Shown here: one piece after another, positions 1 to 8,308 of the stretch | How positions within the stretch are numbered: position 1 is the stretch's first letter | How the letters are laid out: each line of letters starts with the position of its first letter | NCBI GenBank assembly: GCA_036746315.1 | Contig: DAIOEK010000002.1 | Coordinates: 62,001 to 126,000, forward strand | DNA: 64,000 nucleotides | DNA from: DAIOEK01 sp036746315 | GTDB lineage: Bacteria; Chloroflexota; Anaerolineae; Anaerolineales; Anaerolineaceae | Direction of reading: 5' to 3' | Notes under the pieces: model-generated | Told to the model about the DNA's origin: nothing | The model's database searches: none | What the model saw: only the letters and a program-made list of their open reading frames with translations | Translations under genes and position numbers: made by a program

Positions 1-543
1 TGCCTGGTCGGAGCGCGACTTTGCTTTCAGACATCGTTCAGCCCAGGCATGTGTCCTTGCCATGGCGGAGATGTTGTAATCGCGCTCGTGCGGCGGTGCA
101 CACTCATCAAACGCCATGATGATATCGGCTCCCAGGTTTTCCTGGATGGCGACCGATTTTTCCGGCGTCAAACGCTGTGTCGACCCATCGATATGGCTTT
201 TGAAGGTGACACCGTCGGCATCTATTTTACGCATTTGCGCCAGTGAGAAGACCTGGAATCCGCCTGAGTCGGTGAGCATGGGGCGCTGCCACTGCATGAA
301 TTGATGCACCCCGCCCATTTCCCGGACAAGATCATCACCGGGGCGCAGCCAGAGATGGTAGGTGTTGGCAAGTACCAGGCTGGCATCCAATTCCTCAAGC
401 TGTCTGGGGGTAAGTGCTTTGACCGCCGCCTGGGTGCCCACCGGTGCAAAGATGGGGGTGGGAATATCTCCGTGCGGTGTGTGATATATCCCCGCACGGG
501 CGGCGCCATCACGGGCGATGAGTTCGAAAGAAAATGTGCGCAT
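1..543 (-). CDS. tgt: Queuine/preQ1 tRNA-ribosyltransferase, 5' part
   Basis: Reading the minus strand from ATG at 543 gives an open frame to the window edge (181 codons seen; the family is usually about 370-400 aa, so the C-terminal half lies outside). The start MRTFSFELIARDG, the segment TPIFAPVGTQAAVKALTPRQ, LANTYHLWLRPG and LTDSGGFQVFS are hallmarks of bacterial Tgt; the Asp in TDSGGFQ is in the substrate-binding loop. The enzyme exchanges guanine-34 of GUN-anticodon tRNAs for the queuosine precursor preQ1. The zinc site and nucleophile region are not visible here. There is no Shine-Dalgarno site; a TATAAT box ends six bases before the ATG, so the transcript may be leaderless. It diverges from the signalling operon. 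Confidence 0.95.
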   Translation of the reverse strand, partial: MRTFSFELIARDGAARAGIYHTPHGDIPTPIFAPVGTQAAVKALTPRQLEELDASLVLANTYHLWLRPGDDLVREMGGVHQFMQWQRPMLTDSGGFQVFSLAQMRKIDADGVTFKSHIDGSTQRLTPEKSVAIQENLGADIIMAFDECAPPHERDYNISAMARTHAWAERCLKAKSRSDQA

Positions 544-549
544 GAGGCA

Positions 550-555
550 ATTATA
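550..555 (-). promoter_or_regulatory. -10 box of tgt, probable leaderless promoter
   Basis: The minus strand reads TATAAT, six bases, then ATG of tgt. No convincing -35 hexamer is seen 16-18 bases upstream, and no ribosome binding site is present. The same arrangement recurs in front of alr, the GT2 gene, the MATE gene and the second lacI. Confidence 0.5.
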
Positions 556-610
556 CCCGGTGGCGGTGTCGTCCTGCCGCTGTAGACGGGAGGTTATGTA
601 CGTTTTATAT

Positions 611-655
611 GAAAATTCCGAAAATTGTTTTCATAATTTTCATTTATGTTATACT
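611..655 (+). promoter_or_regulatory. Putative promoter with inverted repeats before the signalling operon
   Basis: TTTTCA (628-633), a 16-base spacer and TATACT (650-655) form a moderate sigma-70-type promoter. It is overlaid by GAAAATT at 611-617 and 620-626 and the inverted copy AATTTTC at 635-641, which could bind a regulator. The region is A/T-rich compared with its surroundings. The transcript would start about 60 bases before the kinase ATG. Confidence 0.35.
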
Positions 656-718
656 TTCACGGCTAATTTACCGCAGGCTAGAGCCTGTGCTCATTGGAGC
701 TTGATCCGGGGTGGCTGG

Positions 719-1897
719 ATGCAATTCTCTTCGCTGTTTTCAGAAGTAGCCATTATTGACGATGACGCGTTGACAGTAAGGAAAACCCGAATTCTATTAC
801 AGAACGCAGGTTACATCGTTAAAAGTATCCCATTGGTGGAACTGGAACATATTTGTCACGGCAGAAAGACGCCGGACATACTGTGTGTGGATGCTGACAT
901 CTCTGACGCAGACGGCAACGACAGTATTCGATGCCTTCGCGGGCGGAAGGATATTCCTTATATCCCGATCATTGTCTTGTTCAACGAAGGCAGTTTGGAA
1001 AAAGCGCTTGCCTGTTTGAATGCAGGCGCCGACGACCTGATCGAAAAGCCGATCAACAATGATCTGCTGTTACCGCGAGTGAAGGTAATGCTGCGGTTAA
1101 AATTGGCTGTGGATAATCTCTCACGCCTGAATAATCAGCTTGAAGAAAATGTAAAAGAACGGACACGCCAATTGGAACTGGCGCACAGCCAGTTGAGGCA
1201 CACGGAGAAACTGGCTTCCATGGGACGTCTGGCAGGCGCCATTGTGCATGAGATCAACAATCCATTAACTGCCATGTCGCTCAGTATTGACCTCCTCCAG
1301 GATTCCTTGCCGGGAGATTCTCCCGCCAAGCCGTTGATCGTGAACCTGTCGAAACAGTTGGAACAATTAGGTACGCTATCGGCGCAATTAAAGAATTACT
1401 CCAAACCGTCCACCGAAAACAGGGAATGGGCATCCATTAATGAAATCATTCAGTCATTGGTCGTTCTGCTCGACAAACAATTCCGCAAGGATGACATCAC
1501 CGTAAAATTGGACCTGGAGTCAGATATTCCAAATGTATTTGTTTCCGTTCACCAGATCAATGAGGTGATCCTGAATCTTGCCATTAATGCCATCGACGCC
1601 ATGCCGGAGGGCGGCGAGTTGACAATATCCACCCGTTACAAGGATGACCTGATTGAAGTGTTGGTGATGGATAATGGGGCAGGAATCCCTCCTGATGTAC
1701 TGGAGCACATTTTTGAGCCTTATTACACCACCAAGGGCGAGCGAGGTTCAGGGCTGGGACTGGCGATCTCCTACAATATTATTCAACAGCATGGCGGCCA
1801 AATTATATTTACCTCCGAGACTGGCAAAGGCACACAGGTAAAAGTGACTCTTCCCATCCATTCGACGCCCACAGATGGCAATGGGGTGGAAGGTTGA
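719..1897 (+). CDS. Receiver-histidine kinase hybrid
   Basis: This is a cytoplasmic 392-aa kinase. Residues 8-125 form a receiver domain with the acidic pocket IDDD (13-16), likely phosphoacceptor Asp58 and Lys110 in EKP. A predicted coiled coil (about 130-165) leads to the HisKA dimerisation helix with phosphorylatable His177 in VHEINNPL. The C-terminal ATPase has the N box (NLAINAIDAMPEGG), G1 (DNGAGIPP), F box (FEPYYTTK) and G2 (GSGLGLAI). There is no sensor or membrane segment, so input may arrive as phosphate on the receiver or by partner binding. The ATG at 719 is chosen because the receiver begins directly after it and GGGG lies seven bases upstream; an in-frame upstream extension has no conserved sequence. 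The GTPase gene starts three bases after the stop. Confidence 0.88.
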   Translation: MQFSSLFSEVAIIDDDALTVRKTRILLQNAGYIVKSIPLVELEHICHGRKTPDILCVDADISDADGNDSIRCLRGRKDIPYIPIIVLFNEGSLEKALACLNAGADDLIEKPINNDLLLPRVKVMLRLKLAVDNLSRLNNQLEENVKERTRQLELAHSQLRHTEKLASMGRLAGAIVHEINNPLTAMSLSIDLLQDSLPGDSPAKPLIVNLSKQLEQLGTLSAQLKNYSKPSTENREWASINEIIQSLVVLLDKQFRKDDITVKLDLESDIPNVFVSVHQINEVILNLAINAIDAMPEGGELTISTRYKDDLIEVLVMDNGAGIPPDVLEHIFEPYYTTKGERGSGLGLAISYNIIQQHGGQIIFTSETGKGTQVKVTLPIHSTPTDGNGVEG

Positions 1898-1900
1898 TCC

Positions 1901-2497
1901 ATGTTTATTAACTGGAAGACGAAAGAACTGGATCTGAATATCGTGTACGCCGGTGTTGCCTTATCGGGTAAAACCACAAATCTGGAGCAAATCCACAGCC
2001 ACATACGCCCAGAGTACCGGAGCCAGTTAACGACGCTGCAAACAAACGAAGATAGAACGATCTTCTTTGATTTTCTGCATCTCAATTTGAATCCGATTGC
2101 CGGACTGACACCCAAGTTCGGTTTGTACACCGTTCCCGGGCAGGTTTATTACGAAGCCACGCGGGATATCATCCTGAACAAAGCCGATGGCATTGTGTTT
2201 GTCGTGGATTGTGCCTCCAAACGCATTCATGAAAATCTTGAGGCCTGGCAATCTTTGCGTGAAAAGCTTGCCGCCCGTTCTGAAGAGCCGGGGAAATTCC
2301 CCACGGTAATCCAATTCAATAAGTGCGATTTACCTGATGCAGTGGAAACAGACGAAATCAAATCATTATTGAAGGTGGAATCACTCCCATGCTTTGAAGC
2401 GGTCGCGATTAACTACCAGGGCGTCAATGAGACCTTGTTTGCAATCATCAAAGGCGTATTTTTACGGGCAACCAATTCTCTCAAGCAAAGAAATTAG
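1901..2497 (+). CDS. MglA-like small Ras-family GTPase
   Basis: The 198-aa protein matches the bacterial MglA/Ras-like clade. The P-loop is GVALSGKT (18-25), the switch II region has the MglA-type TVPGQ (77-81) instead of Ras DxxG, and the guanine-specificity motif is NKCD (140-143). In Myxococcus and Thermus, MglA-GTP sets polarity and motility and its hydrolysis is stimulated by the roadblock protein MglB. Here two roadblock-domain proteins lie just downstream, which fits a GTPase with its GAP or scaffold partners. No motility genes are visible in the window, so the output of this switch is unknown. Confidence 0.9.
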   Translation: MFINWKTKELDLNIVYAGVALSGKTTNLEQIHSHIRPEYRSQLTTLQTNEDRTIFFDFLHLNLNPIAGLTPKFGLYTVPGQVYYEATRDIILNKADGIVFVVDCASKRIHENLEAWQSLREKLAARSEEPGKFPTVIQFNKCDLPDAVETDEIKSLLKVESLPCFEAVAINYQGVNETLFAIIKGVFLRATNSLKQRN

Positions 2498-2536
2498 ACG
2501 GACCGTTTTTATCACGAATGAGGAAATTGAATTCGA

Positions 2537-3232
2537 ATGGCTATTACAGGTGATTTATCTGAGATCAACTTACTGGACTTTTTACAGGTAACCTGTCAAA
2601 ACGGCTCCACCTGTTTGATCACCGTATCCACGAATGAAGATCATTTCGATCTCTTCGTGGAAAATGGTGAAATTGTGCATGCGCAGTCGAATACTGAAAA
2701 CGGGGAGGCTGTGTTTTATAAACTGATCGCAATAAAGAAAGGAAAACTTGCGATCATTCAGGGACAGCCATCTCCACGGAGGACGATTCATACCTCCTGG
2801 GGCGCATTGATCCTGAATGGATACCGATTTCTCGATGAAAACGAAACCGGCGAAAGCATTAAGACACCTCAGCAAGATCTACCACGCGTGCTGCATGAGC
2901 AGTTTGCCCAGACTGAATTGCAGGGTGCTGTTGTCATTGACCGGAATGGAAAACCGCTTGCGCAGGAATTCCAGGATCTCTATGACGTAACCAAATTGGG
3001 TGCGGTAATTGGGGGGGTGCTGAATCTTTCGCAAAGATCCCTGCTTGCGCTGGAAAATGGCGAACTCATGCAGACCGTTATTTTTGGCTCCGATGGTTCC
3101 ATTGTCTTAGCTAGGATCAATTCGGAGAATATGCTGGCTGCCCTTGTGGCGGAAAGCACAAGCTTGGGCATGGCTTTATGGGAAATCAATAAGTGTACTG
3201 AGGTTTTAACTGAAGTATTATCTTCTTCTTAA
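2537..3232 (+). CDS. DUF4388 (PatA N-terminal) plus roadblock/LC7 protein
   Basis: This 231-aa cytoplasmic protein has two domains. Residues 1 to about 100 (ITGDLSEINLLDFLQ, then FVENGEIVHAQ and EAVFYKL) match the DUF4388/PatA-N fold, which is often found in response-regulator and GTPase loci. Residues about 112-228 form a roadblock/LC7 domain (GAVVIDRNGKPLAQ, GELMQTVIFGSDGSIVLARI). Roadblock proteins bind and often activate small GTPases, so the MglA-like protein encoded 39 bases upstream is the expected partner. The paralogous roadblock gene follows 11 bases later. The exact role is inferred from context. Confidence 0.8.
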   Translation: MAITGDLSEINLLDFLQVTCQNGSTCLITVSTNEDHFDLFVENGEIVHAQSNTENGEAVFYKLIAIKKGKLAIIQGQPSPRRTIHTSWGALILNGYRFLDENETGESIKTPQQDLPRVLHEQFAQTELQGAVVIDRNGKPLAQEFQDLYDVTKLGAVIGGVLNLSQRSLLALENGELMQTVIFGSDGSIVLARINSENMLAALVAESTSLGMALWEINKCTEVLTEVLSSS

Positions 3233-3243
3233 AAGGTATGAGT

Positions 3244-3621
3244 ATGGCAAATCTGAAGCGCAGTGAAATGTTGGAAAGTGCATTAAGCCACATATTGGAA
3301 AACTCAATCGATATCCACGGGGCGGCGGTGATCAGCCTGGATGGGTTGACGCTGTCATCCAAACTGCCGGTTAGGATGGATGCATCCAAAGTCGGCGCGA
3401 TCGTTGCCAGTATTCACAACCTTTCCAGCCGGTCGGTGCAGCAATTGGAAAGGGGAGAGTTGCTGCAAACGCTGATCCAGGGCAAGGATGGCAATATTGT
3501 CATCACCAATGCCGGGAAAAATATTGCCCTGGTTGTTCTGACCAAAAAAGACATCAACCTGGGAATGGTTTTTCTTGAAGCCCGCGAGGGAGCGAAACGA
3601 ATTCTGGAAGTTTTGAATTAG
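3244..3621 (+). CDS. Roadblock/LC7 (MglB-like) protein
   Basis: The 125-aa product is a single roadblock/LC7 domain: GAAVISLDGLTLSSKLP, GAIVASIHNLSSRSVQQL, LLQTLIQGKDGNIVI and a C-terminal helix. Its length fits stand-alone MglB-type GTPase regulators. It resembles the C-terminal half of the preceding protein, suggesting duplication. ATG at 3244 is preferred to the one at 3238 because AAAAGG (3231-3236) sits seven bases before 3244 but only one base before 3238. It probably acts as GAP or dimeric scaffold for the adjacent MglA-like GTPase; this is inferred from family and position. Confidence 0.8.
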   Translation: MANLKRSEMLESALSHILENSIDIHGAAVISLDGLTLSSKLPVRMDASKVGAIVASIHNLSSRSVQQLERGELLQTLIQGKDGNIVITNAGKNIALVVLTKKDINLGMVFLEAREGAKRILEVLN

Positions 3622-3648
3622 CATTTGTTTGAGGAATTTGGAGGGAAT

Positions 3649-4407
3649 ATGCCCACAACAACACTATTCGAAAATGGTACCCATAAAAACATATTATTGG
3701 ATGACTTTTCTTCCGGTTTGATGGTTCAATCCAATCAGCATGTCATTGTGCATAATGAACAGGCGATCTTGCTCGATCCCGGTGGACATAAAGTATATTC
3801 ATCTGCGCTAGCCGAGTTGTCGGCATTGGTGCCAATTTCCGGGCTGCGTTATATTTTCTTTTCGCACCAGGACCCGGATATTATTGCCGCTGCAAATGGG
3901 TGGCTGATGGTCACCGATGCGGAAGGTTTGCTGTCCAATCTTTGGATGAGGTTCATCACCCACTTTGGTGTGGATGAGATGGTGATGGATCGCATTCAGG
4001 CAATCCCGGATGACGGCATGATGATCAACCTGGGCGATTGCGAATTCACCATACTGCCGGCGCACTTCCTTCACTCCCCCGGCAATTTCCAGATCTATGA
4101 CCCGGTATCGAAGATTCTGTATTCAGGCGATTTGGGCGCTTCCCTGGGGCAGACATATTTGGAGGTGAAGAACTTTTCCGATCACATCCAGTATATTCAG
4201 GGCTTTCACCAGCGGTATATGGCATCCAACAGGACGCTGCGCCAATGGGTGAAGATGGTACGCGACCTGGATATCGAGATGGTGGCTCCGCAGCACGGTG
4301 CGGTTTATGCGGGCAAAGAGGTGGTAAATGAATTATTCACCTGGCTGGAGAATCTGCAGTGTGGCGTTGACCTGCTAGAGGATCAGTATCAACTGCCGCG
4401 TCATTAA
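3649..4407 (+). CDS. ODP-type diiron, metallo-beta-lactamase-fold sensor-like protein
   Basis: The 252-aa protein has the metallo-beta-lactamase fold of flavodiiron proteins but no flavodoxin domain. Metal-binding motifs seen are SHQDPD (H-x-[D/E]-x-D), HSPGNFQIYD, LYSGDLGAS and PQHGAVY. Stand-alone proteins of this kind are called ODP (oxygen-binding diferrous protein); one studied member senses oxygen or iron in a chemotaxis system. Its place between roadblock and receiver-roadblock genes suggests that O2, NO or redox state is fed into the GTPase module. ATG at 3649 is chosen because GGAGGG lies four bases upstream. It could instead be a simple O2/NO reductase using an external electron donor. 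Confidence 0.78.
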   Translation: MPTTTLFENGTHKNILLDDFSSGLMVQSNQHVIVHNEQAILLDPGGHKVYSSALAELSALVPISGLRYIFFSHQDPDIIAAANGWLMVTDAEGLLSNLWMRFITHFGVDEMVMDRIQAIPDDGMMINLGDCEFTILPAHFLHSPGNFQIYDPVSKILYSGDLGASLGQTYLEVKNFSDHIQYIQGFHQRYMASNRTLRQWVKMVRDLDIEMVAPQHGAVYAGKEVVNELFTWLENLQCGVDLLEDQYQLPRH

Positions 4408-4422
4408 AGAAAATTGGTGGGT

Positions 4423-5373
4423 ATGATTCCTATTTTGATTATTGATGATGATCCGGTTATTCGTGACGGATTGGTAAAACTATTCACAGCCAGAGCCATC
4501 GATGCCAAAACGGTCCCCGATGCCGAAACTGCCGTCGCTGTGTTAAAGGAACAGGAATTCGACCTGGTATTAACCGATTATCATTTGCCGGGGCGCGACG
4601 GTTTGAGCGTCATCGAATATGCCAAAAGCCTGTCGAAAGAACGCCCGGTGGTGATGATTTCAGGGCAGGGCGATATGGATGTAGTGGTGAAGGCATTGCG
4701 CCTGGGCGTTGATGATTTCATTTCCAAGCCCTTCAAACCGGTGGAACTGGTTTCCATTGTGCAGCGCGAGCTGGAACAGTATCAACAGAAAAAAGGGTTT
4801 GCCCGACAGGCGGAGACCGTGATCGAGCATTACCTGGATGTCAACCAGATCAACGCATTGGAGCGGGCACTTGCCACGCTGCGCGCGGATGCAAATGCGC
4901 AGAGCACATTACTGATCGAGGGCAACGGTCACGTGATATGCGCCAAGGGGATTCTAAGGAATGTGGATGTGCCTTCACTCGCCGCCCTGGTGGCTGGGAG
5001 TGCGACCGCCAATTCCAGCATATCGACGATTATTGGTGAAGAAGATCCGTTCAAGTTGTCATTTCATGAAGGCAGGAAAAGCGGTTTGTATTCGGCATAC
5101 CTCGGACCGGGATTGTTCCTGGTGGTGATATTTGGCATGGAAGTGCCTTCAGGGATGGTTTTGTACCAAACCCGCCGGGCGGTTGAATTTATCCACGAAA
5201 TTCTGGGCGAAGATTATTTTGAGAAGATGAAACAGCTCGCCGGTGTGAAGCGGAATTTTCCACCCTTGCCGGAGAAGATCAATACCCTGAACGATTTGCT
5301 CACCCTGGATACACTGGAAGAAGACCTGGTATCGGTACTGCAAGAGCAGTTCAATAAACTCTGGAGTAATTGA
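4423..5373 (+). CDS. Response regulator: receiver plus roadblock-like domain
   Basis: The 316-aa protein starts with a canonical receiver: IIDDD (acid pocket), LVLTDYHLPG with the phosphoacceptor Asp, MISGQGD and the Lys in SKPF. A helical linker (about 120-160) follows, then a roadblock-like domain (STLLIEGNGHVICAKG, PSLAALVAGSATANSSI, SGLYSAYLGPGLFLVVIF). The last roughly 40 residues are a helical tail. Phosphorylation by the upstream kinase could alter its contact with the MglA-like GTPase. ATG at 4423 is preferred because GGTGGG precedes it. It closes the six-gene operon; the next gene has its own promoter. Confidence 0.82.
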   Translation: MIPILIIDDDPVIRDGLVKLFTARAIDAKTVPDAETAVAVLKEQEFDLVLTDYHLPGRDGLSVIEYAKSLSKERPVVMISGQGDMDVVVKALRLGVDDFISKPFKPVELVSIVQRELEQYQQKKGFARQAETVIEHYLDVNQINALERALATLRADANAQSTLLIEGNGHVICAKGILRNVDVPSLAALVAGSATANSSISTIIGEEDPFKLSFHEGRKSGLYSAYLGPGLFLVVIFGMEVPSGMVLYQTRRAVEFIHEILGEDYFEKMKQLAGVKRNFPPLPEKINTLNDLLTLDTLEEDLVSVLQEQFNKLWSN

Positions 5374-5376
5374 CGC

Positions 5377-5405
5377 TTGCTATCTGCTTGAAGGCGGTTT
5401 ATACT
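5377..5405 (+). promoter_or_regulatory. Promoter of alr-recJ, probably leaderless
   Basis: TTGCTA (5377-5382), a 17-base spacer and TATACT (5400-5405) are followed by exactly seven bases and the alr ATG at 5413. No Shine-Dalgarno site lies between, so transcription should start at or next to the A of the ATG. Confidence 0.6.
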
Positions 5406-5412
5406 ACCTGCC

Positions 5413-6525
5413 ATGAATTCGAATGGATACTCTGCCTGGCTGGAGATCGATCTTTCCAGAATCAAAGAGAATGTAAAAGCGTTAGCCAGCATCAGCCAGA
5501 CCGAAGTCATGGCAATTGTAAAAGCGAATGGATACGGTCATGGCGCGGCTGAAATTGCAGAGGCTTCTGTGGAAGCTGGCGCAACCTGGCTGGGTGTGGC
5601 TCGCCTGGAAGAGGCAATGGCGCTCCGCCGCGCCGGCATCAACTGTCACATTCTGGTGCTTGGGTACACCTCCCCCGATCGAATAGCCGAAGCTGTTAAT
5701 CACAATATCTGCCTGACCATCTACGACGCCGGCATCGGCGAAGCCTATGCGGAAAAGGCTTCCAAATTTGGCGGCGGATTGCGGCTGCACATCAAGGTGG
5801 ATACCGGGATGGGCAGGCTGGGCATCTCGCCGGATACTGCGCAAAGCTTTATCGAATCCATTTCCCGACAACCGCAATTGAACATCGAGGGGATATTCAC
5901 TCACTTTGCCCGCGCGGATGAGCCCCAGGTGAATACCACTCTGGAGCAGCTGGAAAAGTTTGACAAGCTGATCCGGAACTTGAAGCGGGTGGGCATTGCG
6001 CCGCGCTATATTCATGCCTCCAACTCGGCGGCGATCCTGAACTTTCCGCAGGCGAACTACAACCTGGTGCGTCCGGGAATTGCCCTGTACGGGTATGCCC
6101 CCTCACCGGAAACTCCCCTGCGTGAAAATATCAAACCTGCGCTGACCTGGAAAACGCGCTTAACTTCTGTGCGCACCTTCCCCGCCGGACACGGCATCAG
6201 CTATGGTCACATCTACTATACTCGCAAGGCGGAACGGATCGGCTCCATTGCGATCGGATACGCCGATGGCTACCGGCGGGTGAATGGCAATATCGCCCTG
6301 GTCAACGGCAGACGTGTTCCGGTGGTCGGACGGGTTTGCATGGACCAATGCATGCTTCAACTGGATGAGGTTCCCGATGCACAGGTGGGTGATGAAGTCG
6401 TATTACTAGGCCACCAGGGTAATGAGAATATCACTGCCGAAGAGATTGCAGAGCGATGGTCGACCTTCAACTATGAAGTGATTTGCGGACTTTCAGCGCG
6501 TCTGCCACGGATCTACGATAAATAA
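5413..6525 (+). CDS. alr: Alanine racemase
   Basis: A 370-aa fold-type III PLP enzyme that interconverts L- and D-alanine for peptidoglycan. The N-terminal barrel carries the PLP lysine in AIVKANGYGHGA (about residue 38). HIKVDTGMGRLGI, IHASNSA, VRPGIALYGY and, in the C-terminal beta domain, the catalytic Tyr in HGISYG and VCMDQCML are all family signatures. Length matches the family (about 360-390). recJ starts at the base after its stop codon, so the two are co-transcribed. The ATG follows a probable leaderless promoter. Confidence 0.97.
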   Translation: MNSNGYSAWLEIDLSRIKENVKALASISQTEVMAIVKANGYGHGAAEIAEASVEAGATWLGVARLEEAMALRRAGINCHILVLGYTSPDRIAEAVNHNICLTIYDAGIGEAYAEKASKFGGGLRLHIKVDTGMGRLGISPDTAQSFIESISRQPQLNIEGIFTHFARADEPQVNTTLEQLEKFDKLIRNLKRVGIAPRYIHASNSAAILNFPQANYNLVRPGIALYGYAPSPETPLRENIKPALTWKTRLTSVRTFPAGHGISYGHIYYTRKAERIGSIAIGYADGYRRVNGNIALVNGRRVPVVGRVCMDQCMLQLDEVPDAQVGDEVVLLGHQGNENITAEEIAERWSTFNYEVICGLSARLPRIYDK

Positions 6526-8247
6526 ATGCCAATCCAATATCCTTATTACATTCAAAAAAAATGGATCATTGCGCCGCCCATGGATACGGCGGTATGGAAG
6601 GATCTGGCTGATTACCCCAGCCTGCTGCGAAAGCTGCTGTACAACCGGGGCATTCTATCCTCACAGTCCGCCCGGGATTTTCTGTACGGCGGAGAACATT
6701 TGCTGCATGATCCTTTCCTGATGTCCGGCATGAACGCGGCGGTGGAGCGCATCCTGCTGGCAATGCGACGCGATGAGCAGATTGTCGTCTACGGGGATTA
6801 TGATGTGGATGGCGTCACTGCCACTGCGCTGCTGGTTGAATGCTTACAGCTATTGGGGATGAAAGTTTCCCCGTACATTCCCAATCGTTTTGATGAGGGG
6901 TATGGGCTGAACAAGGAAGCGCTGTATTCTTTACGCAGCGGCGAGAGGGCAGCAGACCTGGTGATCTCCGTCGATTGCGGTATCCGTTCACAGGCAGAGG
7001 CAATCTATGCCCGTGAGATCGGTCTGGATTTGATCATTACCGATCACCACCACCCTTCCGACGATGTTCCCGAGTGCGTTGCGGTGCTCGATCCCAAGCG
7101 AAATGGTGACGAATATCCCTACAAGGACCTTGCCGGGGTTGGCATTGCCTATAAACTTGCACAGGCGGTTGTACAGAAGGTCTCACCCGCGAGCGATCTG
7201 GCGGAAAAACGATTGGATCTGGTTGCTCTGGGTACGGTGGCGGATATGGCTCCGCTCAGCGGGGAGAACCGCGAGCTTGTGCGCCGGGGCATCAGCCTTT
7301 TACGTTCGGGCAACCGGGTGGGCATTCGGGCACTGGCGGCGGAAGCCGGCATTGCCTATTCCCGGATCACCTCGGGCGACATCGGTTTTCTGCTTGGTCC
7401 GCGGTTGAATGCCGCCGGCAGGTTGGAGACGGCAATGGATTCTTTCCAACTGCTGGTGAGCGATAATGATGTGGATGCGATGAAATATGCTTCCAGTCTG
7501 CAAAAGCAAAACGAGGAAAGACAGAAACAAACCCGGGAAACACAGCAGAAAGCTGCCAACAGTATCGGTCAACTGATGCCGGGAGAATACCTGCTTTTTG
7601 TAGTCGACCCGGATTTCAATGAGGGTATCGTCGGGCTGGCTGCTTCGAAGCTTTTGGATCAGTATTATCGCCCGTCAATTGTGGGCAGGAGGGATGCGGA
7701 GACCACCCGTTGCTCGTGCCGGAGCATCCCGGGCTTTCACATTGCCCAGGCGCTGGATGAATGCGCCGATCTGCTGGTAAAACATGGCGGGCATGCCGCC
7801 GCCGCAGGTTTCACGGTGGAGAATCGAAACCTGGCTGCGCTGCAAGACCGATTGAAGGAGATAGCCAGACGGGAATTGCATGACACCGAATTGGTGGCAT
7901 CGATCACCGCCGAAGCTGAAGTGAGTCTGAAAGACCTGAACGGCGATTTTTATCAACAGCAGGAATTACTGCATCCGTTGGGATATGGCAACCCGGAACC
8001 CTGTTATGTGATCCGCAATGTTCAGGTGCTGCAAAAAAGCGTGATCGGCAAGGAAAAGACCCATCTGCGACTGGTGTTGAAAGATGACAGGTCGGGCGCA
8101 GTGATGAATGCCATTGCCTTTCACTTTGGCTACCTGGCGGATGTTCTGCCTGCCCGCGTGGATATTCTGGGCAGCCTGGATATGAATCATTACAACGGTC
8201 AATCGACTTTGCAGATAAGGGTGAAGGATATCCGCCAGCCGGAATAA
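6526..8247 (+). CDS. recJ: Single-stranded-DNA-specific exonuclease RecJ
   Basis: The 573-aa protein has the full DHH-DHHA1 layout: motif I YGDYDVDGVTATALL (about residues 88-102), DCGIRSQ, motif III ITDHHHPSDD, LDLVALGTVADMAPL, GPRLNAAGRL and the C-terminal GGHAAAAGFTV of DHHA1, followed by the OB-type RecJ tail (LHPLGYGNPEP). RecJ degrades ssDNA 5' to 3' in recombination and mismatch repair using Mn2+ or Mg2+. It abuts alr with no gap. Length is normal for compact bacterial RecJ. Confidence 0.96.
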   Translation: MPIQYPYYIQKKWIIAPPMDTAVWKDLADYPSLLRKLLYNRGILSSQSARDFLYGGEHLLHDPFLMSGMNAAVERILLAMRRDEQIVVYGDYDVDGVTATALLVECLQLLGMKVSPYIPNRFDEGYGLNKEALYSLRSGERAADLVISVDCGIRSQAEAIYAREIGLDLIITDHHHPSDDVPECVAVLDPKRNGDEYPYKDLAGVGIAYKLAQAVVQKVSPASDLAEKRLDLVALGTVADMAPLSGENRELVRRGISLLRSGNRVGIRALAAEAGIAYSRITSGDIGFLLGPRLNAAGRLETAMDSFQLLVSDNDVDAMKYASSLQKQNEERQKQTRETQQKAANSIGQLMPGEYLLFVVDPDFNEGIVGLAASKLLDQYYRPSIVGRRDAETTRCSCRSIPGFHIAQALDECADLLVKHGGHAAAAGFTVENRNLAALQDRLKEIARRELHDTELVASITAEAEVSLKDLNGDFYQQQELLHPLGYGNPEPCYVIRNVQVLQKSVIGKEKTHLRLVLKDDRSGAVMNAIAFHFGYLADVLPARVDILGSLDMNHYNGQSTLQIRVKDIRQPE

Positions 8248-8274
8248 ATATCGGCTGGATAACACTTGAGAAAC

Positions 8275-8303
8275 AAAAAACCGGGAGCAATCTGCTCCCG
8301 GTT
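8275..8303 (-). terminator. Intrinsic terminator, mainly for the GT2 gene
   Basis: CCGGGAGCA (8281-8289), loop ATC and TGCTCCCGG (8293-8301) form a perfect stem, extended by two A-T pairs. On the minus strand it is followed by TTTTTT (8280-8275), the usual U tract, and lies five bases past the GT2 stop. It may also stop recJ transcripts less efficiently. Confidence 0.85.
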
Positions 8304-8308
8304 GCCGG

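Noticed and set aside
518..718. Upstream extension of the histidine kinase frame
   Set aside because: It overlaps the divergent tgt start and the promoter region, and the receiver fold begins only after ATG 719.
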